Part shown: piece after piece, positions 24,921-33,248 of the stretch
How positions within the stretch are numbered: position 1 is the stretch's first letter
Layout of the letters: each line of letters opens with the position of its first letter
From: a virus
IMG/VR virus record: IMGVR_UViG_3300033143_002694
Coordinates: 1 to 64,000 of that record
Direction: 5' to 3' (one strand)
Length of the DNA: 64,000 nt
The notes under the pieces: generated by a model
What the model was told of the DNA's origin: nothing
Database searches by the model: none
Seen by the model: the letters and a program-made list of their open reading frames with translations, nothing else
Made by a program: the position numbers and the translations under genes

Positions 24921-25676
24921 ATGTTTATAGAAAATGATTTTGATTTAGAAGTGGCAAGAGGTAGAGTTGGTAAAGTAGAGACCGTGACTCAGTTTGGTAA
25001 GAATATGGATGTTGATGTTGGGGCAGCGGAAGATATATGGAACGAAGGCGGCTTGTATACAGGATTCCCTGCAGTAGCCGAACAGATGGAGATCTTCTCT
25101 GGTGACACGTCATCGGCAGATTCCGCAAGTGGTACTGGTGCGAGGACGGTTAGAATAAGTAAATTACTGAATGCAGGATATCAAGAGATGCCAGACGTGA
25201 TTGTATCTTTGGATGGAACAACTGCGGTGTCTCTAGGTTCTATAGAATATCTCAGGGGGGCAGGTATGGACGTGGTTACTGCAGGTTCAGGGGGGACTAA
25301 TGCAGGGAGCTTGACCTTGCGACACGTAACGACTACTGCGAATATATTTGCAGTAGTACCTATTGGTAGGAATAGTTCGAATGCTATGGTAATGACTGTT
25401 CCTGATGGTAAAAATTTCTATATAAAGTCTGTGAGTCTGGGCATGGTAGTTCCGTTCGGGTCTACCGGTTGGGTTGATATCGCATTATTACACAGACCTG
25501 AAGGCGAAGTTTGGCGGTTATTAAAGTATCCCGGGTTTGGAGTTGGAAATATTCAATATTCAGGCGAGTATGTCAAGATAGATGGACGGTCTGATATCAA
25601 GGGCCATGTATTTTCAATTTCGAATAGTGATGCTATTGTATCTGCAAGTATTTCAGGAAAAATGGTTGATGACTAA
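24921..25676 (+). CDS. Virion structural protein, paralogue of the 31 kb protein
   Basis: 251 residues after AGGAGG. The first 40 residues (LEVARGRVGKVETVTQFGKNMDVD...DIWNEGGLY) align with those of the protein at 30963 (ISLGRVPKMEHIEKYGQTTGL...IWDGDGVW), and the C-terminal beta domains also correspond. An immunoglobulin-like or jelly-roll tail or decoration domain is likely. Its stop overlaps the next ATG (TAATGG). Confidence 0.6.
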   Translation: MFIENDFDLEVARGRVGKVETVTQFGKNMDVDVGAAEDIWNEGGLYTGFPAVAEQMEIFSGDTSSADSASGTGARTVRISKLLNAGYQEMPDVIVSLDGTTAVSLGSIEYLRGAGMDVVTAGSGGTNAGSLTLRHVTTTANIFAVVPIGRNSSNAMVMTVPDGKNFYIKSVSLGMVVPFGSTGWVDIALLHRPEGEVWRLLKYPGFGVGNIQYSGEYVKIDGRSDIKGHVFSISNSDAIVSASISGKMVDD

Positions 25677-26596
25677 TGGCAAGAAATATAGATATAAATA
25701 CCCCGGAGATACCCTTTAAGAATTTCAAAGGTATCAATAATGTTGCTGATGCTAACAACCTTGAGGTTGAAGAGTTATCAGAGGCTGAGAATGTGGACAT
25801 TGACAATGAAGGAAAGGTGAAGAGGCGATATGGGTATACGAGGGTATTTACTCCTTCCGATAAAATGCATAGCCTTTGGAGTAATGATCGTATCTGTCTA
25901 TTTGTGGACGGAACTACTCTAAAGAGATTGTGGGCAGATTATAGTTCTACGACAATAAGGACTGACTGTGGAAACCATCCAATGAGTTTTGTAGATGTCA
26001 ACGAGAATGTTTATTATTCAAACGCCACGGTTAATGGGTATATCGATTCAACTGGTGCTGACAACCAGTACGCTACTCCTTCTGATAATTATAAAGAGGC
26101 CACGAAGGTAGGTCAGCACATTGAGTATTATAACGGCAGACTTTTCATTGCCAAGAACGAAACCATTTGGTACACTGACGCATATAACTATGGTGTTATT
26201 GATATGAGAACTAATGCCATGAAGATGAAGGACGAAGTTACCATGATGAAAGCAGTGGATGACGGGTTGTACATATCCATTGGTGATATAAATGACAGGA
26301 GCTCAGTATTGTTTCTGGCAGGGAGTACTCCGGAAGACATGCAGTCAAGAGAGGTTGCACACTACGGAGCTATCGAAGGTACTGCAGTGAAGACAAAATC
26401 TGCTTATGTCGGTGATGGAAACGTAGGCAAGAAAGTAATTTGGACTTCACGCAAAGGAATCTGTCTTGGAGAGAACGGTGGAAGGTTAACCAATTTAACA
26501 GCAACTAAATACGAAGTGGCTCAGAATCGTTATGGTTCCGGTCAATTTAAAATCACAGATGGTGTACCTCAGTATATCGCATCTCTGTGGACATAA
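25676..26596 (+). CDS. Beta-propeller-like tail protein
   Basis: 306 residues. EIPFKNFKGINNVADANNLEVEELSEAENVDIDNEGKVKRRYGYTRVF is the common start of podovirus tail or stabilising proteins with a propeller fold, and repeated short strands with aromatic/GxD turns follow. At this place it likely belongs to the tail tube or tail base (gp12-like). It is only about 300 residues, short for such a protein. Confidence 0.6.
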   Translation: MARNIDINTPEIPFKNFKGINNVADANNLEVEELSEAENVDIDNEGKVKRRYGYTRVFTPSDKMHSLWSNDRICLFVDGTTLKRLWADYSSTTIRTDCGNHPMSFVDVNENVYYSNATVNGYIDSTGADNQYATPSDNYKEATKVGQHIEYYNGRLFIAKNETIWYTDAYNYGVIDMRTNAMKMKDEVTMMKAVDDGLYISIGDINDRSSVLFLAGSTPEDMQSREVAHYGAIEGTAVKTKSAYVGDGNVGKKVIWTSRKGICLGENGGRLTNLTATKYEVAQNRYGSGQFKITDGVPQYIASLWT

Positions 26597-26626
26597 GCAA
26601 CAAAGAGAATAATGCTATTTAGCAAT

Positions 26627-26692
26627 TTGACTCTGACTCCCTAAATACTAATTTAGTTTCAATTAGTACCTAATTAGTACTTAGACCAGAAC
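26627..26692 (+). repeat. AT-rich nested inverted and direct repeats
   Basis: The 161-base gap before the next gene holds CTAAAT-ACTA-ATTTAG (26641-26656), an overlapping ACTAATT...AATTAGT, and a tandem AATTAGTACC/AATTAGTACT. A weak promoter-like TTGACT (26627) with TAATTT sixteen bases on overlaps it. Role unknown: promoter, operator or processing site. Confidence 0.4.
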
Positions 26693-26757
26693 TCCCGAAT
26701 ACGCTAGAGGTGATGAATTAATTTATTTTAATACCTTTACTATTTAAGGAGAGAGTT

Positions 26758-27201
26758 ATGACTTTAAGTCTAAGTACAGGGCTCCGTCAAGGAATCCTAC
26801 ACACCGCAGGTCTGAATACGTTACTTGCTGCAGGAGAGATCCACATTTGGTCTGGTTCTGCACCATCTTCGGCTGACGACACCGCAACTGGAACATTGCT
26901 TGTGACAATAAACACGGTTACAGGTAGTGGCTTCAATCTACATTTCTTAAACACAGCAGTCGCAGGAGTACTATCTAAGTCAGCAAATACTTGGGATGGT
27001 GTCGCTGTAGCTACTGGAACGGCAGGATACTTTAGGTATTGTGCGAGTACATCTGATGCTAACGGAACAAGTACTTCTGAAGTTCGTATACAAGGTGCCG
27101 TATCCACATCTGGTGCAGAATTGAATATGAGTTCGACTTCAATTACGTCTGCAGCTACGACAACGATTGATACGTTCGACATCACTATGCCTGCTGCGTA
27201 A
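26758..27201 (+). CDS. Small beta-rich virion protein
   Basis: 147 residues behind AAGGAGAGAG. Almost entirely Ser, Thr, Ala, Gly and Val in beta alternation (SLSTGLRQGILHTAGLNTLLAAGEIHIWSGSAPSSADD). This composition fits a structural or tail-associated protein and the N-terminus resembles small phage proteins found next to tail genes. Function not assignable. Confidence 0.6.
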   Translation: MTLSLSTGLRQGILHTAGLNTLLAAGEIHIWSGSAPSSADDTATGTLLVTINTVTGSGFNLHFLNTAVAGVLSKSANTWDGVAVATGTAGYFRYCASTSDANGTSTSEVRIQGAVSTSGAELNMSSTSITSAATTTIDTFDITMPAA

Positions 27202-27304
27202 GGTTAATTTGAATCTCTGGACATGAACTTTGATGCCCCACATCATTGTTGTTCCCCCTTAGAAGGAGATTCTAATCGGCTTTCGTTTGCAGGTTTTTAT
27301 TCGA

Positions 27305-27349
27305 GGGCTGATAGTGTCGGCATATGCTGATGCTGTCGGCCCTTTTTTT
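27305..27349 (+). terminator. Strong rho-independent terminator
   Basis: GGGCTGATAG pairs with CTGTCGGCCC (two G-T pairs), with an inner TCGGCA/TGCTGA helix, and is followed by seven T (27343-27349). The most regular terminator in the window; it separates the 26.8 kb gene from the tail-fibre genes. Confidence 0.85.
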
Positions 27350-27365
27350 ATAGGGGAATATCAAC

Positions 27366-28625
27366 GTGAGGAATATAAATATACAATCAGGGAACGGAGT
27401 GATTTTGTCTGGAGACAGGCAGAGGGCAGCGACGTATTATAAGATAGCAAAGAGACGCATGTTTGAGATGAAGCAAATGATGAGGATGGGTAATCTTCAA
27501 TATATGAAGAAGGTGCATTATTTGGACCGAGATTGTGTGTGGGTGCATCTAACTTCTATAGACGGTGCGGATTTCATCAGAATACATTCTTGCTCAGAAG
27601 GTTGTAAGTGTAGTATATCACTTACGGTAGATGATGAACTGGTAGTTTATAGGGCTGAAGGAGACAATGAATTAGGTGAAGCACTGGTTGACTTGGTTCC
27701 AAAGTGTTTTGAGCCAGAACGCGATTTCGGTAACGGTAAAGTCCAAGCAGCGAGGGTATTTATTGATTGGGGTGATGGCACTGTGACCCTTTCAGGTACT
27801 GCAGGAGAGCAAACACGGACCCATACGTATTGGGCATCCGGAGTGTATGATATAAGCGCAATAGCCATACCAACATTTAACAAAGATGATACAAACGCTA
27901 GTCATACAGTACCAATTGTCAGTGTGCAGACTTTCGGAAGACACAGTGCTTACCATCCGTGGATGGGTGCTTTAGCACCAGATAGAGATGAAGATACTGT
28001 GAATGCAGAAGCACATGCTGATTGTGTCGGGCAAGGGTGGGCAACTACAAGTCTTGGGAATGGTGTGTATATGGAGCAAAGATGTTCGTCTCAAATAGGT
28101 GCGGGATGGGATAACCCAGAAGGTAGTTGGGGTTTTTATGGATATCAATACACACAGAAATATTCAATCCTCACGTATAGTATAGATGAAATATTAAGTG
28201 GCGAAAATATACTTGCATGGGTAGGTGGTGGGTGTTTCCATCCTAGAACAACTGCCTATCAAGGTGCCAGAATGGACCCTGATGTTTTATACGAAAGACG
28301 GAACAAGCCTCATAATAAATTAAAGTGGACAATTAATGGTCAGGTGTTTCTTCCGCAATTCGCTGATTCTAAAAACGGTTCACTGTTTGGGGTGTGGGTG
28401 ACCGACTTATTTAAAGCACTTAAGGCAAGTGGAAGTGGAACATTTTCAATAACAGTAGGTAGTTTCGATGACTTTGCAGGTTTGTCACCAACGCCATTGC
28501 ACCTTACGCCACAAGCGGGAATAGCAGATCAAGGATATTGGTCGACCCGACCAAACTTTCCGCAATCATCAGCGTATACATGTAAAGCAACGGCATCAAA
28601 GCAAGGGCTTGTAACTATAATTTAA
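27366..28625 (+). CDS. Tail-associated protein with a PKD-like domain
   Basis: 419 residues from GTG 27366 (TAGGGGAA upstream). Residues about 132-160 read ARVFIDWGDGTVTLSGTAGEQTRTHTYWASGVYDISAIAI, the core of a PKD/Ig-like domain (DWGDGT plus HTY..G.Y). The remainder is aromatic, glycine-rich and beta-like. PKD domains often bind carbohydrate or form stalks, so a host-surface-binding tail part is a fair guess. Remaining domains are not recognised. Confidence 0.6.
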   Translation: MRNINIQSGNGVILSGDRQRAATYYKIAKRRMFEMKQMMRMGNLQYMKKVHYLDRDCVWVHLTSIDGADFIRIHSCSEGCKCSISLTVDDELVVYRAEGDNELGEALVDLVPKCFEPERDFGNGKVQAARVFIDWGDGTVTLSGTAGEQTRTHTYWASGVYDISAIAIPTFNKDDTNASHTVPIVSVQTFGRHSAYHPWMGALAPDRDEDTVNAEAHADCVGQGWATTSLGNGVYMEQRCSSQIGAGWDNPEGSWGFYGYQYTQKYSILTYSIDEILSGENILAWVGGGCFHPRTTAYQGARMDPDVLYERRNKPHNKLKWTINGQVFLPQFADSKNGSLFGVWVTDLFKALKASGSGTFSITVGSFDDFAGLSPTPLHLTPQAGIADQGYWSTRPNFPQSSAYTCKATASKQGLVTII

Positions 28626-28635
28626 AGGAGGTATA

Positions 28636-30951
28636 ATGGCTGATATAATATGGAGTGACTTTACCGGTAGTAAATTGGTAGTACAGTCTGGTGAGTTTAC
28701 AGCCACAATCAAGACAAGTATAGATGTCTCTAGCGTTGATACACAACCCCATGGACAGACATATGACCTTGTAAACACTCCATGGTGTGGAATACAAGCA
28801 CGTAAGTTATACCTCCAATCAGGGCAATACACTTCTACGTTAAAAACAAGTGAGGATGTAAGTGCTATAGAGTCAGGCATAACAGGTATGTCGTATGACT
28901 GGCAGAACACCCCATGGATAGGGCAAAATGGCGATAAGCTGTACTTGACATCTGGACAATTTTCCTCAACGCTAAAGGACAGTACGACTACTACTACATG
29001 GGACAGCGTACCAAGAGGTGTCTCGTTTGACGGTGATAATACACCATGGGGTGCCACTACAGCCGATAAGTTAATGCTGCAGTCTGGTCAATTTACTACC
29101 ACGCTTAAAACCAGTGAGTATATTGGCGGTGTAGATTCACAGCCATACGGCATTTCATGGAACGGAACGGATACTCTTTGGTCGGGAATTACTGCCCAAA
29201 AAGTATATCTCCAGTCAGGACAATTCACATCAACACTAAAGAATTCTCAGGCAACTAGCGCAAATGCCGTATCGGTAGATACAACTGATTATAACAGTAG
29301 AATGGGTATTGTAACAGCTTCCTTAACAGATGTTATTTGGTCTGCCCCCGGAATTGACAAGCTAATGCTGCAGTCTGGCAAGTTCTCGTCTACAATAAAA
29401 ACCAGTAAGTTGGTTACAGGTATCGATACTGATATAACAGGTATTTCGTGGGACGGTACCAATACCCCATGGGTAGGTGGGCAGGCTGATAAGCTGTACT
29501 TGACATCAGGTTTGTTCACGGCAACAATAAAGACCAGTGAAAGTGTTGGCGGTGTAGATACGCAACCAACCGATATATCATGGGACGGTACAAATACCCC
29601 ATGGTGCGGACAGACAGCAGACAAGTTGTATTTACAATCAGGTCAGTTCACATCAACGACAAAGACCAGTGAAAGTGTTGGCGGTGTAGATTTAGTTCCA
29701 ATGGGTATCACGTGGGACGGTACAAATACCCCATGGACAGGTGTGATCGGTCAGAAGTTATACCTAACGTCAGGTCAATTTACATCAACATTAAAAGATA
29801 GTTTGGCCGCTGTAGATGCATCAAGTAATGGTATATCGTTTGACGGAACCGACACTCCATGGATAGGTGCGTTTTACGATAAGCTATATTTGCAGTCTGG
29901 CCAGTTTACTTCTACAGTAAAAACCAGTCAATCTATTGTTGCGGTAGAAAACTATTCCAGCGGTATAGATGTAGTTGATTATGCTTCAAGAGTCCCGTCT
30001 CCCGATGTTACAGGCGATGGGGTTATTGGCTTGCCAATGCTGTTTGGTTTCACGAATAACACTATCTCGTTACCTTCGCTTTCAGTTCAGGCAGGTAGTG
30101 GTGCGACAGGCGCAGTTACATTGGCACTTCCAACAGTGCTTTCATATACGGCTGCAGCAGGTGCATTTTCTTTCCCTTCATTGGGGGTGACATCATCTGG
30201 TACTCCTGCTGATAGTACAGGTGCGGTCACACTGCCAATTCTCACAGTAGTAGGAACGGTAATAGTGATAACGGGAGATGGTGCTTTTGATTTACCAGTA
30301 CTAACAGTGGATTCTGCAGCTTCGATTCCGGGTGGGTATGTTGATTTTCCTGCGATGACATTAAATGCGATAGCATTCGCAAATGAGGCAAGTGTAACTC
30401 TGCCAATATTCACAGTTGATTCAAAAGCGGATATGCCACGTGCGGTTGGTAATATAACATTGCCGAGATTTACATTCTACACGGTAGGAGAACAAGGCTC
30501 TGTTGAGAACTTAGACCTGACACTGCCAATGATGACACTGAACGCATATAGTGGGCATGTAGTGGCTTTAGACTTCCCTAGATTTGTATTAACTGCATCT
30601 GGTGGCAATGGTTTTGTTGGTATGTTCAGTAATAGCCTGTCAAGGTTGACGGTAAATGTTAAAGCAGGTCAAGAGAATATAGCAACATTCACTAATTCCT
30701 TACCACAATTTAGCTTGGTCTTCTCAGGATTGCAGGGTATAGTATCAACATCAGTTGGGAATAGAACGCTTCCAATGTTTGGTATCAATGCTCATATATT
30801 TAGAGGTGAGAACGGAAATGCCTCAATTACTCTGCCTGTTTTATCATTAGTAACCAGTACGTCTGTGGACCCGAATGGAACATTGTCCCAATCACTGTTC
30901 ATGCTTACGCTTGATGCGTATGCTGACGTTTATACCAATAGATTTATTTAA
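28636..30951 (+). CDS. Large repeat protein, tail fibre or receptor-binding candidate
   Basis: 771 residues. Ten units of about 42 residues cover residues 1-440, each with an NTPW.G element, KLYLQSGQFTSTLKTS and GISWDG. The unit length and strand pattern suggest propeller blades. From about 455 a different repeat of about 31 residues takes over, based on (V/I)TLPxLTV or TLPxFTV (at least nine copies). Several repeats are nearly identical in DNA, for example two 30-base matches near 29530 and 29660. The shorter relative at 33249 shares both repeat types. It is probably a trimeric or elongated fibre. Confidence 0.65.
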   Translation: MADIIWSDFTGSKLVVQSGEFTATIKTSIDVSSVDTQPHGQTYDLVNTPWCGIQARKLYLQSGQYTSTLKTSEDVSAIESGITGMSYDWQNTPWIGQNGDKLYLTSGQFSSTLKDSTTTTTWDSVPRGVSFDGDNTPWGATTADKLMLQSGQFTTTLKTSEYIGGVDSQPYGISWNGTDTLWSGITAQKVYLQSGQFTSTLKNSQATSANAVSVDTTDYNSRMGIVTASLTDVIWSAPGIDKLMLQSGKFSSTIKTSKLVTGIDTDITGISWDGTNTPWVGGQADKLYLTSGLFTATIKTSESVGGVDTQPTDISWDGTNTPWCGQTADKLYLQSGQFTSTTKTSESVGGVDLVPMGITWDGTNTPWTGVIGQKLYLTSGQFTSTLKDSLAAVDASSNGISFDGTDTPWIGAFYDKLYLQSGQFTSTVKTSQSIVAVENYSSGIDVVDYASRVPSPDVTGDGVIGLPMLFGFTNNTISLPSLSVQAGSGATGAVTLALPTVLSYTAAAGAFSFPSLGVTSSGTPADSTGAVTLPILTVVGTVIVITGDGAFDLPVLTVDSAASIPGGYVDFPAMTLNAIAFANEASVTLPIFTVDSKADMPRAVGNITLPRFTFYTVGEQGSVENLDLTLPMMTLNAYSGHVVALDFPRFVLTASGGNGFVGMFSNSLSRLTVNVKAGQENIATFTNSLPQFSLVFSGLQGIVSTSVGNRTLPMFGINAHIFRGENGNASITLPVLSLVTSTSVDPNGTLSQSLFMLTLDAYADVYTNRFI

Positions 30952-30962
30952 GGAGAAGTAGG

Positions 30963-31952
30963 GTGATTAATATGGACATGTTAATAGAGATATCATTGGG
31001 CAGGGTTCCTAAGATGGAACATATTGAGAAGTATGGTCAGACTACCGGACTAGCGAGCACATCTGTACCTGCTCCTATTTGGGATGGTGACGGAGTTTGG
31101 ATTCCACCCACTGCTCCAAGGAAACACGACATAAGCTCTTCTTCAACACAGGACAAAGGGAGCTTGGTGTCTACGGGCATTATAACAGAAACAAGTAGGT
31201 TGGAAATAATTGATGAAACCGCAACATTTTCTTCTGATGGTGTCAGTGCCGGAGATGCCGTAATTAATGACAATAATCATGAACATAGCATAGTTACTTC
31301 GGTTGAGTCAGAAACAAAACTGATAATGCTCCCGACCAGACATAATAAGTTTTTTAATACTGGTGATACTTATAGAGTGGTAACTCCATTAGGAACCGGA
31401 GCATCCGTTGCTCATTGGTTCGGTTTGGATAGCATCATGGGGGAACAAGAAGAATTTGTTATACTGGATGGAACAACTTCCGTTTCGACAGTGAGTGATT
31501 ACTGGAGAGTCCATAGAGGACATATAGACGGTGCGGCTGATAGGGACAATACGAATATCGGAGTGATAGATGCTACTGCACAAACAGATGGAACGGTAAC
31601 TGCTAGGATTAAAGAAGGAAAAGGGTCCACGCTGATGGCTATCTATACGGTTCCTAGAGGAAAGAGAGCACTAATGACTGCATGGGAAGGTAGTTTAAAT
31701 CAAAAGGGAGGCGGTACCGCATTGGCATCTTTGGCATTAAAAGAATATCCATTTGCCTCAGTCGGTAAGGCAGGTAATAGGTTGGAACATGTCATGGGTC
31801 TTAGTGAAGCAGGGGTTAATAATAATCGCCATCCATTCTTACCATTCAAATTATTCGAAGCCGAAACAGATATAATGGTTACGGTAGATACCGTGTCGGC
31901 AAGCAACACAAATATTACAGGTGGATTCGATCTGATTTTAGTGGATCATTAA
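30963..31952 (+). CDS. Virion structural protein, paralogue of the 25 kb protein
   Basis: 329 residues; GTG 30963 sits behind AAGGAGAAG. The N-terminal region matches the 24921 protein (GRVPKMEHIEKYG, IWDGDGVWIPP) and the C-terminal domain also corresponds, with an extra insert in the middle (about 75-190). Mostly beta-strand. Probably a tail or fibre-attachment protein built on the same domain set. Confidence 0.6.
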   Translation: MINMDMLIEISLGRVPKMEHIEKYGQTTGLASTSVPAPIWDGDGVWIPPTAPRKHDISSSSTQDKGSLVSTGIITETSRLEIIDETATFSSDGVSAGDAVINDNNHEHSIVTSVESETKLIMLPTRHNKFFNTGDTYRVVTPLGTGASVAHWFGLDSIMGEQEEFVILDGTTSVSTVSDYWRVHRGHIDGAADRDNTNIGVIDATAQTDGTVTARIKEGKGSTLMAIYTVPRGKRALMTAWEGSLNQKGGGTALASLALKEYPFASVGKAGNRLEHVMGLSEAGVNNNRHPFLPFKLFEAETDIMVTVDTVSASNTNITGGFDLILVDH

Positions 31953-31973
31953 TTTTAAATAAGGAGAAATACG

Positions 31974-32528
31974 ATGGCAAGGAATTTGGTAGCACTAAGG
32001 TTTTGCGCAGGGATTCACACAGAGGACAAAGGTGGTCACAAAATAGGACACGCAAAGTATCCTGAGTTCAACAAGGTAAGTAACGTGGCAAGGAAGGGCA
32101 TGGACTGGTGCTCTTATATTGATGCCTTTGGTATCGGAATGCAGTATGACAAAAACTGTGGTCACAAGGAAGAGGGAGATACTCCATTCGGTGAGCAGTG
32201 TTGTGTCGTAGCTGTTGAGGAAGCTTTTGCTGATGAAGCGGTTCTGCTATTTCCGGGGGTTGTTACAGAGATGACTGCCGCTGAGTTCGAAGCATTCTAT
32301 AACGACAAGGCTCACGCACACGAAGCTGTAGAGAGCGTAGACAAGGACGTGATTGATGCTATTGCTCAGAAGGAAGCACTTGGATTGCCAGTTCCTGAAA
32401 AGGCAGACGCGGTTGATGTTACCACGGAGACAAGAGGTATCAGGAAGAATCACAACAAGTTTTGGGCTGACAAGAAAGTAAAGTCCGGAGTTAATGTGTT
32501 GGACAGAAAAGCACTTAAAATAGTTTAA
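31974..32528 (+). CDS. Hypothetical structural-region protein
   Basis: 184 residues after AAGGAGAA. Begins MARNLVALRFCAGIHTEDKGGHKIGHAKYPEFNKV, has several cysteines (FCAG, DWCSYI, NCGHKEE, EQCCVVAVEE) and an acidic Ala/Val-rich second half. No family recognised. It is followed by a terminator-like hairpin. Confidence 0.6.
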   Translation: MARNLVALRFCAGIHTEDKGGHKIGHAKYPEFNKVSNVARKGMDWCSYIDAFGIGMQYDKNCGHKEEGDTPFGEQCCVVAVEEAFADEAVLLFPGVVTEMTAAEFEAFYNDKAHAHEAVESVDKDVIDAIAQKEALGLPVPEKADAVDVTTETRGIRKNHNKFWADKKVKSGVNVLDRKALKIV

Positions 32529-32534
32529 CTAGTC

Positions 32535-32590
32535 GGGGAGGGAGTGCATATGGAAGTAGTTTAACCCTGTCTCCTTCCCCACCATATTTT
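32535..32590 (+). terminator. Long-loop hairpin terminator
   Basis: GGGGAGGGAG (32535-32544) pairs with CTCCTTCCCC (32571-32580), one G-T, loop of 26, then ATATTTTATT. The T tract is weak and overlaps the hairpin ribosome-binding site that follows. Confidence 0.55.
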
Positions 32591-32604
32591 ATTGGGGAAT
32601 AAAA
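32587..32604 (+). promoter_or_regulatory. GGGG-loop hairpin ribosome-binding site, second copy
   Basis: TTTTATT-GGGG-AATAAAA, identical to 21209-21226, with the last A forming the ATG of the next gene. Confidence 0.6.
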
Positions 32605-33248
32605 TGAAAATACTCGTTACAGTACCGAACACATCATACGTACATAAGTTAGTCAGTTTAGCAACAAACAGGATTTTAACAGACAGTAGGCATCAAAGTA
32701 GAATTATTTATCCAACACACAATCCGTATGAAAACAACCTTCACCACATAGTGAATGAGTTCATGGAAAGTGATTGTGATTTCTGGTTAAATATAGATTC
32801 AGATAATCCACCGTTCAATAACCCATTGGACCTAGTAAATTTCAATCTTGACATTATAGGACTACCAACACCAGTGTGGCACTTTACCGACAAGGTTAAG
32901 GGAGAGCGGCCTATATATGAAAACGCATATAAGTATGTAGAAAAAGAAAAAGCATACACAGAGTGGCCAGATAAAGTAGGCTTGCAAAAAGTAGATGCTG
33001 TTGGAACTGGATGTGTGCTTTATGCACGAAGAGTATTTGAGAATCCGGAAATGAGAAAAGCTCCGTTCCAGAGAATATGGAATGAAGACGGTACTGTAGA
33101 AAGAGGAAACGATATAGCGTTTTGTGAGAGAGCTAAGAAGCAAGGGTTTACAATCTTTGCTCATTACGATTACAGATGCATGCATTTTAATGACCTTGAA
33201 TTACATGAAGTTGCAAGAGCAATGCATGGAGTATATAAAGGAGACTAG
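32604..33248 (+). CDS. GT-A glycosyltransferase-like protein in the tail module
   Basis: 214 residues from ATG 32604. MKILVTVPNTSYVHKLVSLATNRILTDSRHQ and CDFWLNIDSDNPPFNNPLDLV give a GT-A-like start with DSD near residue 61. The 150-170 region (ERGNDIAFCERAKKQGFTIFAHYDYRCMH) resembles the DIxFCxRA motif of glycosyltransferases. It lies between two related repeat-protein genes, so it may glycosylate a tail or fibre protein, or be a mobile cassette. It is distant from the main sugar block. Confidence 0.65.
   Translation: MKILVTVPNTSYVHKLVSLATNRILTDSRHQSRIIYPTHNPYENNLHHIVNEFMESDCDFWLNIDSDNPPFNNPLDLVNFNLDIIGLPTPVWHFTDKVKGERPIYENAYKYVEKEKAYTEWPDKVGLQKVDAVGTGCVLYARRVFENPEMRKAPFQRIWNEDGTVERGNDIAFCERAKKQGFTIFAHYDYRCMHFNDLELHEVARAMHGVYKGD

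Noticed and set aside
28636-29960. Regular repeats that could suggest a CRISPR-like or satellite array
   Set aside because: The period is about 126 bases, matches a 42-residue protein unit, keeps the frame and varies at third codon positions, so it is coding repeat rather than an array.
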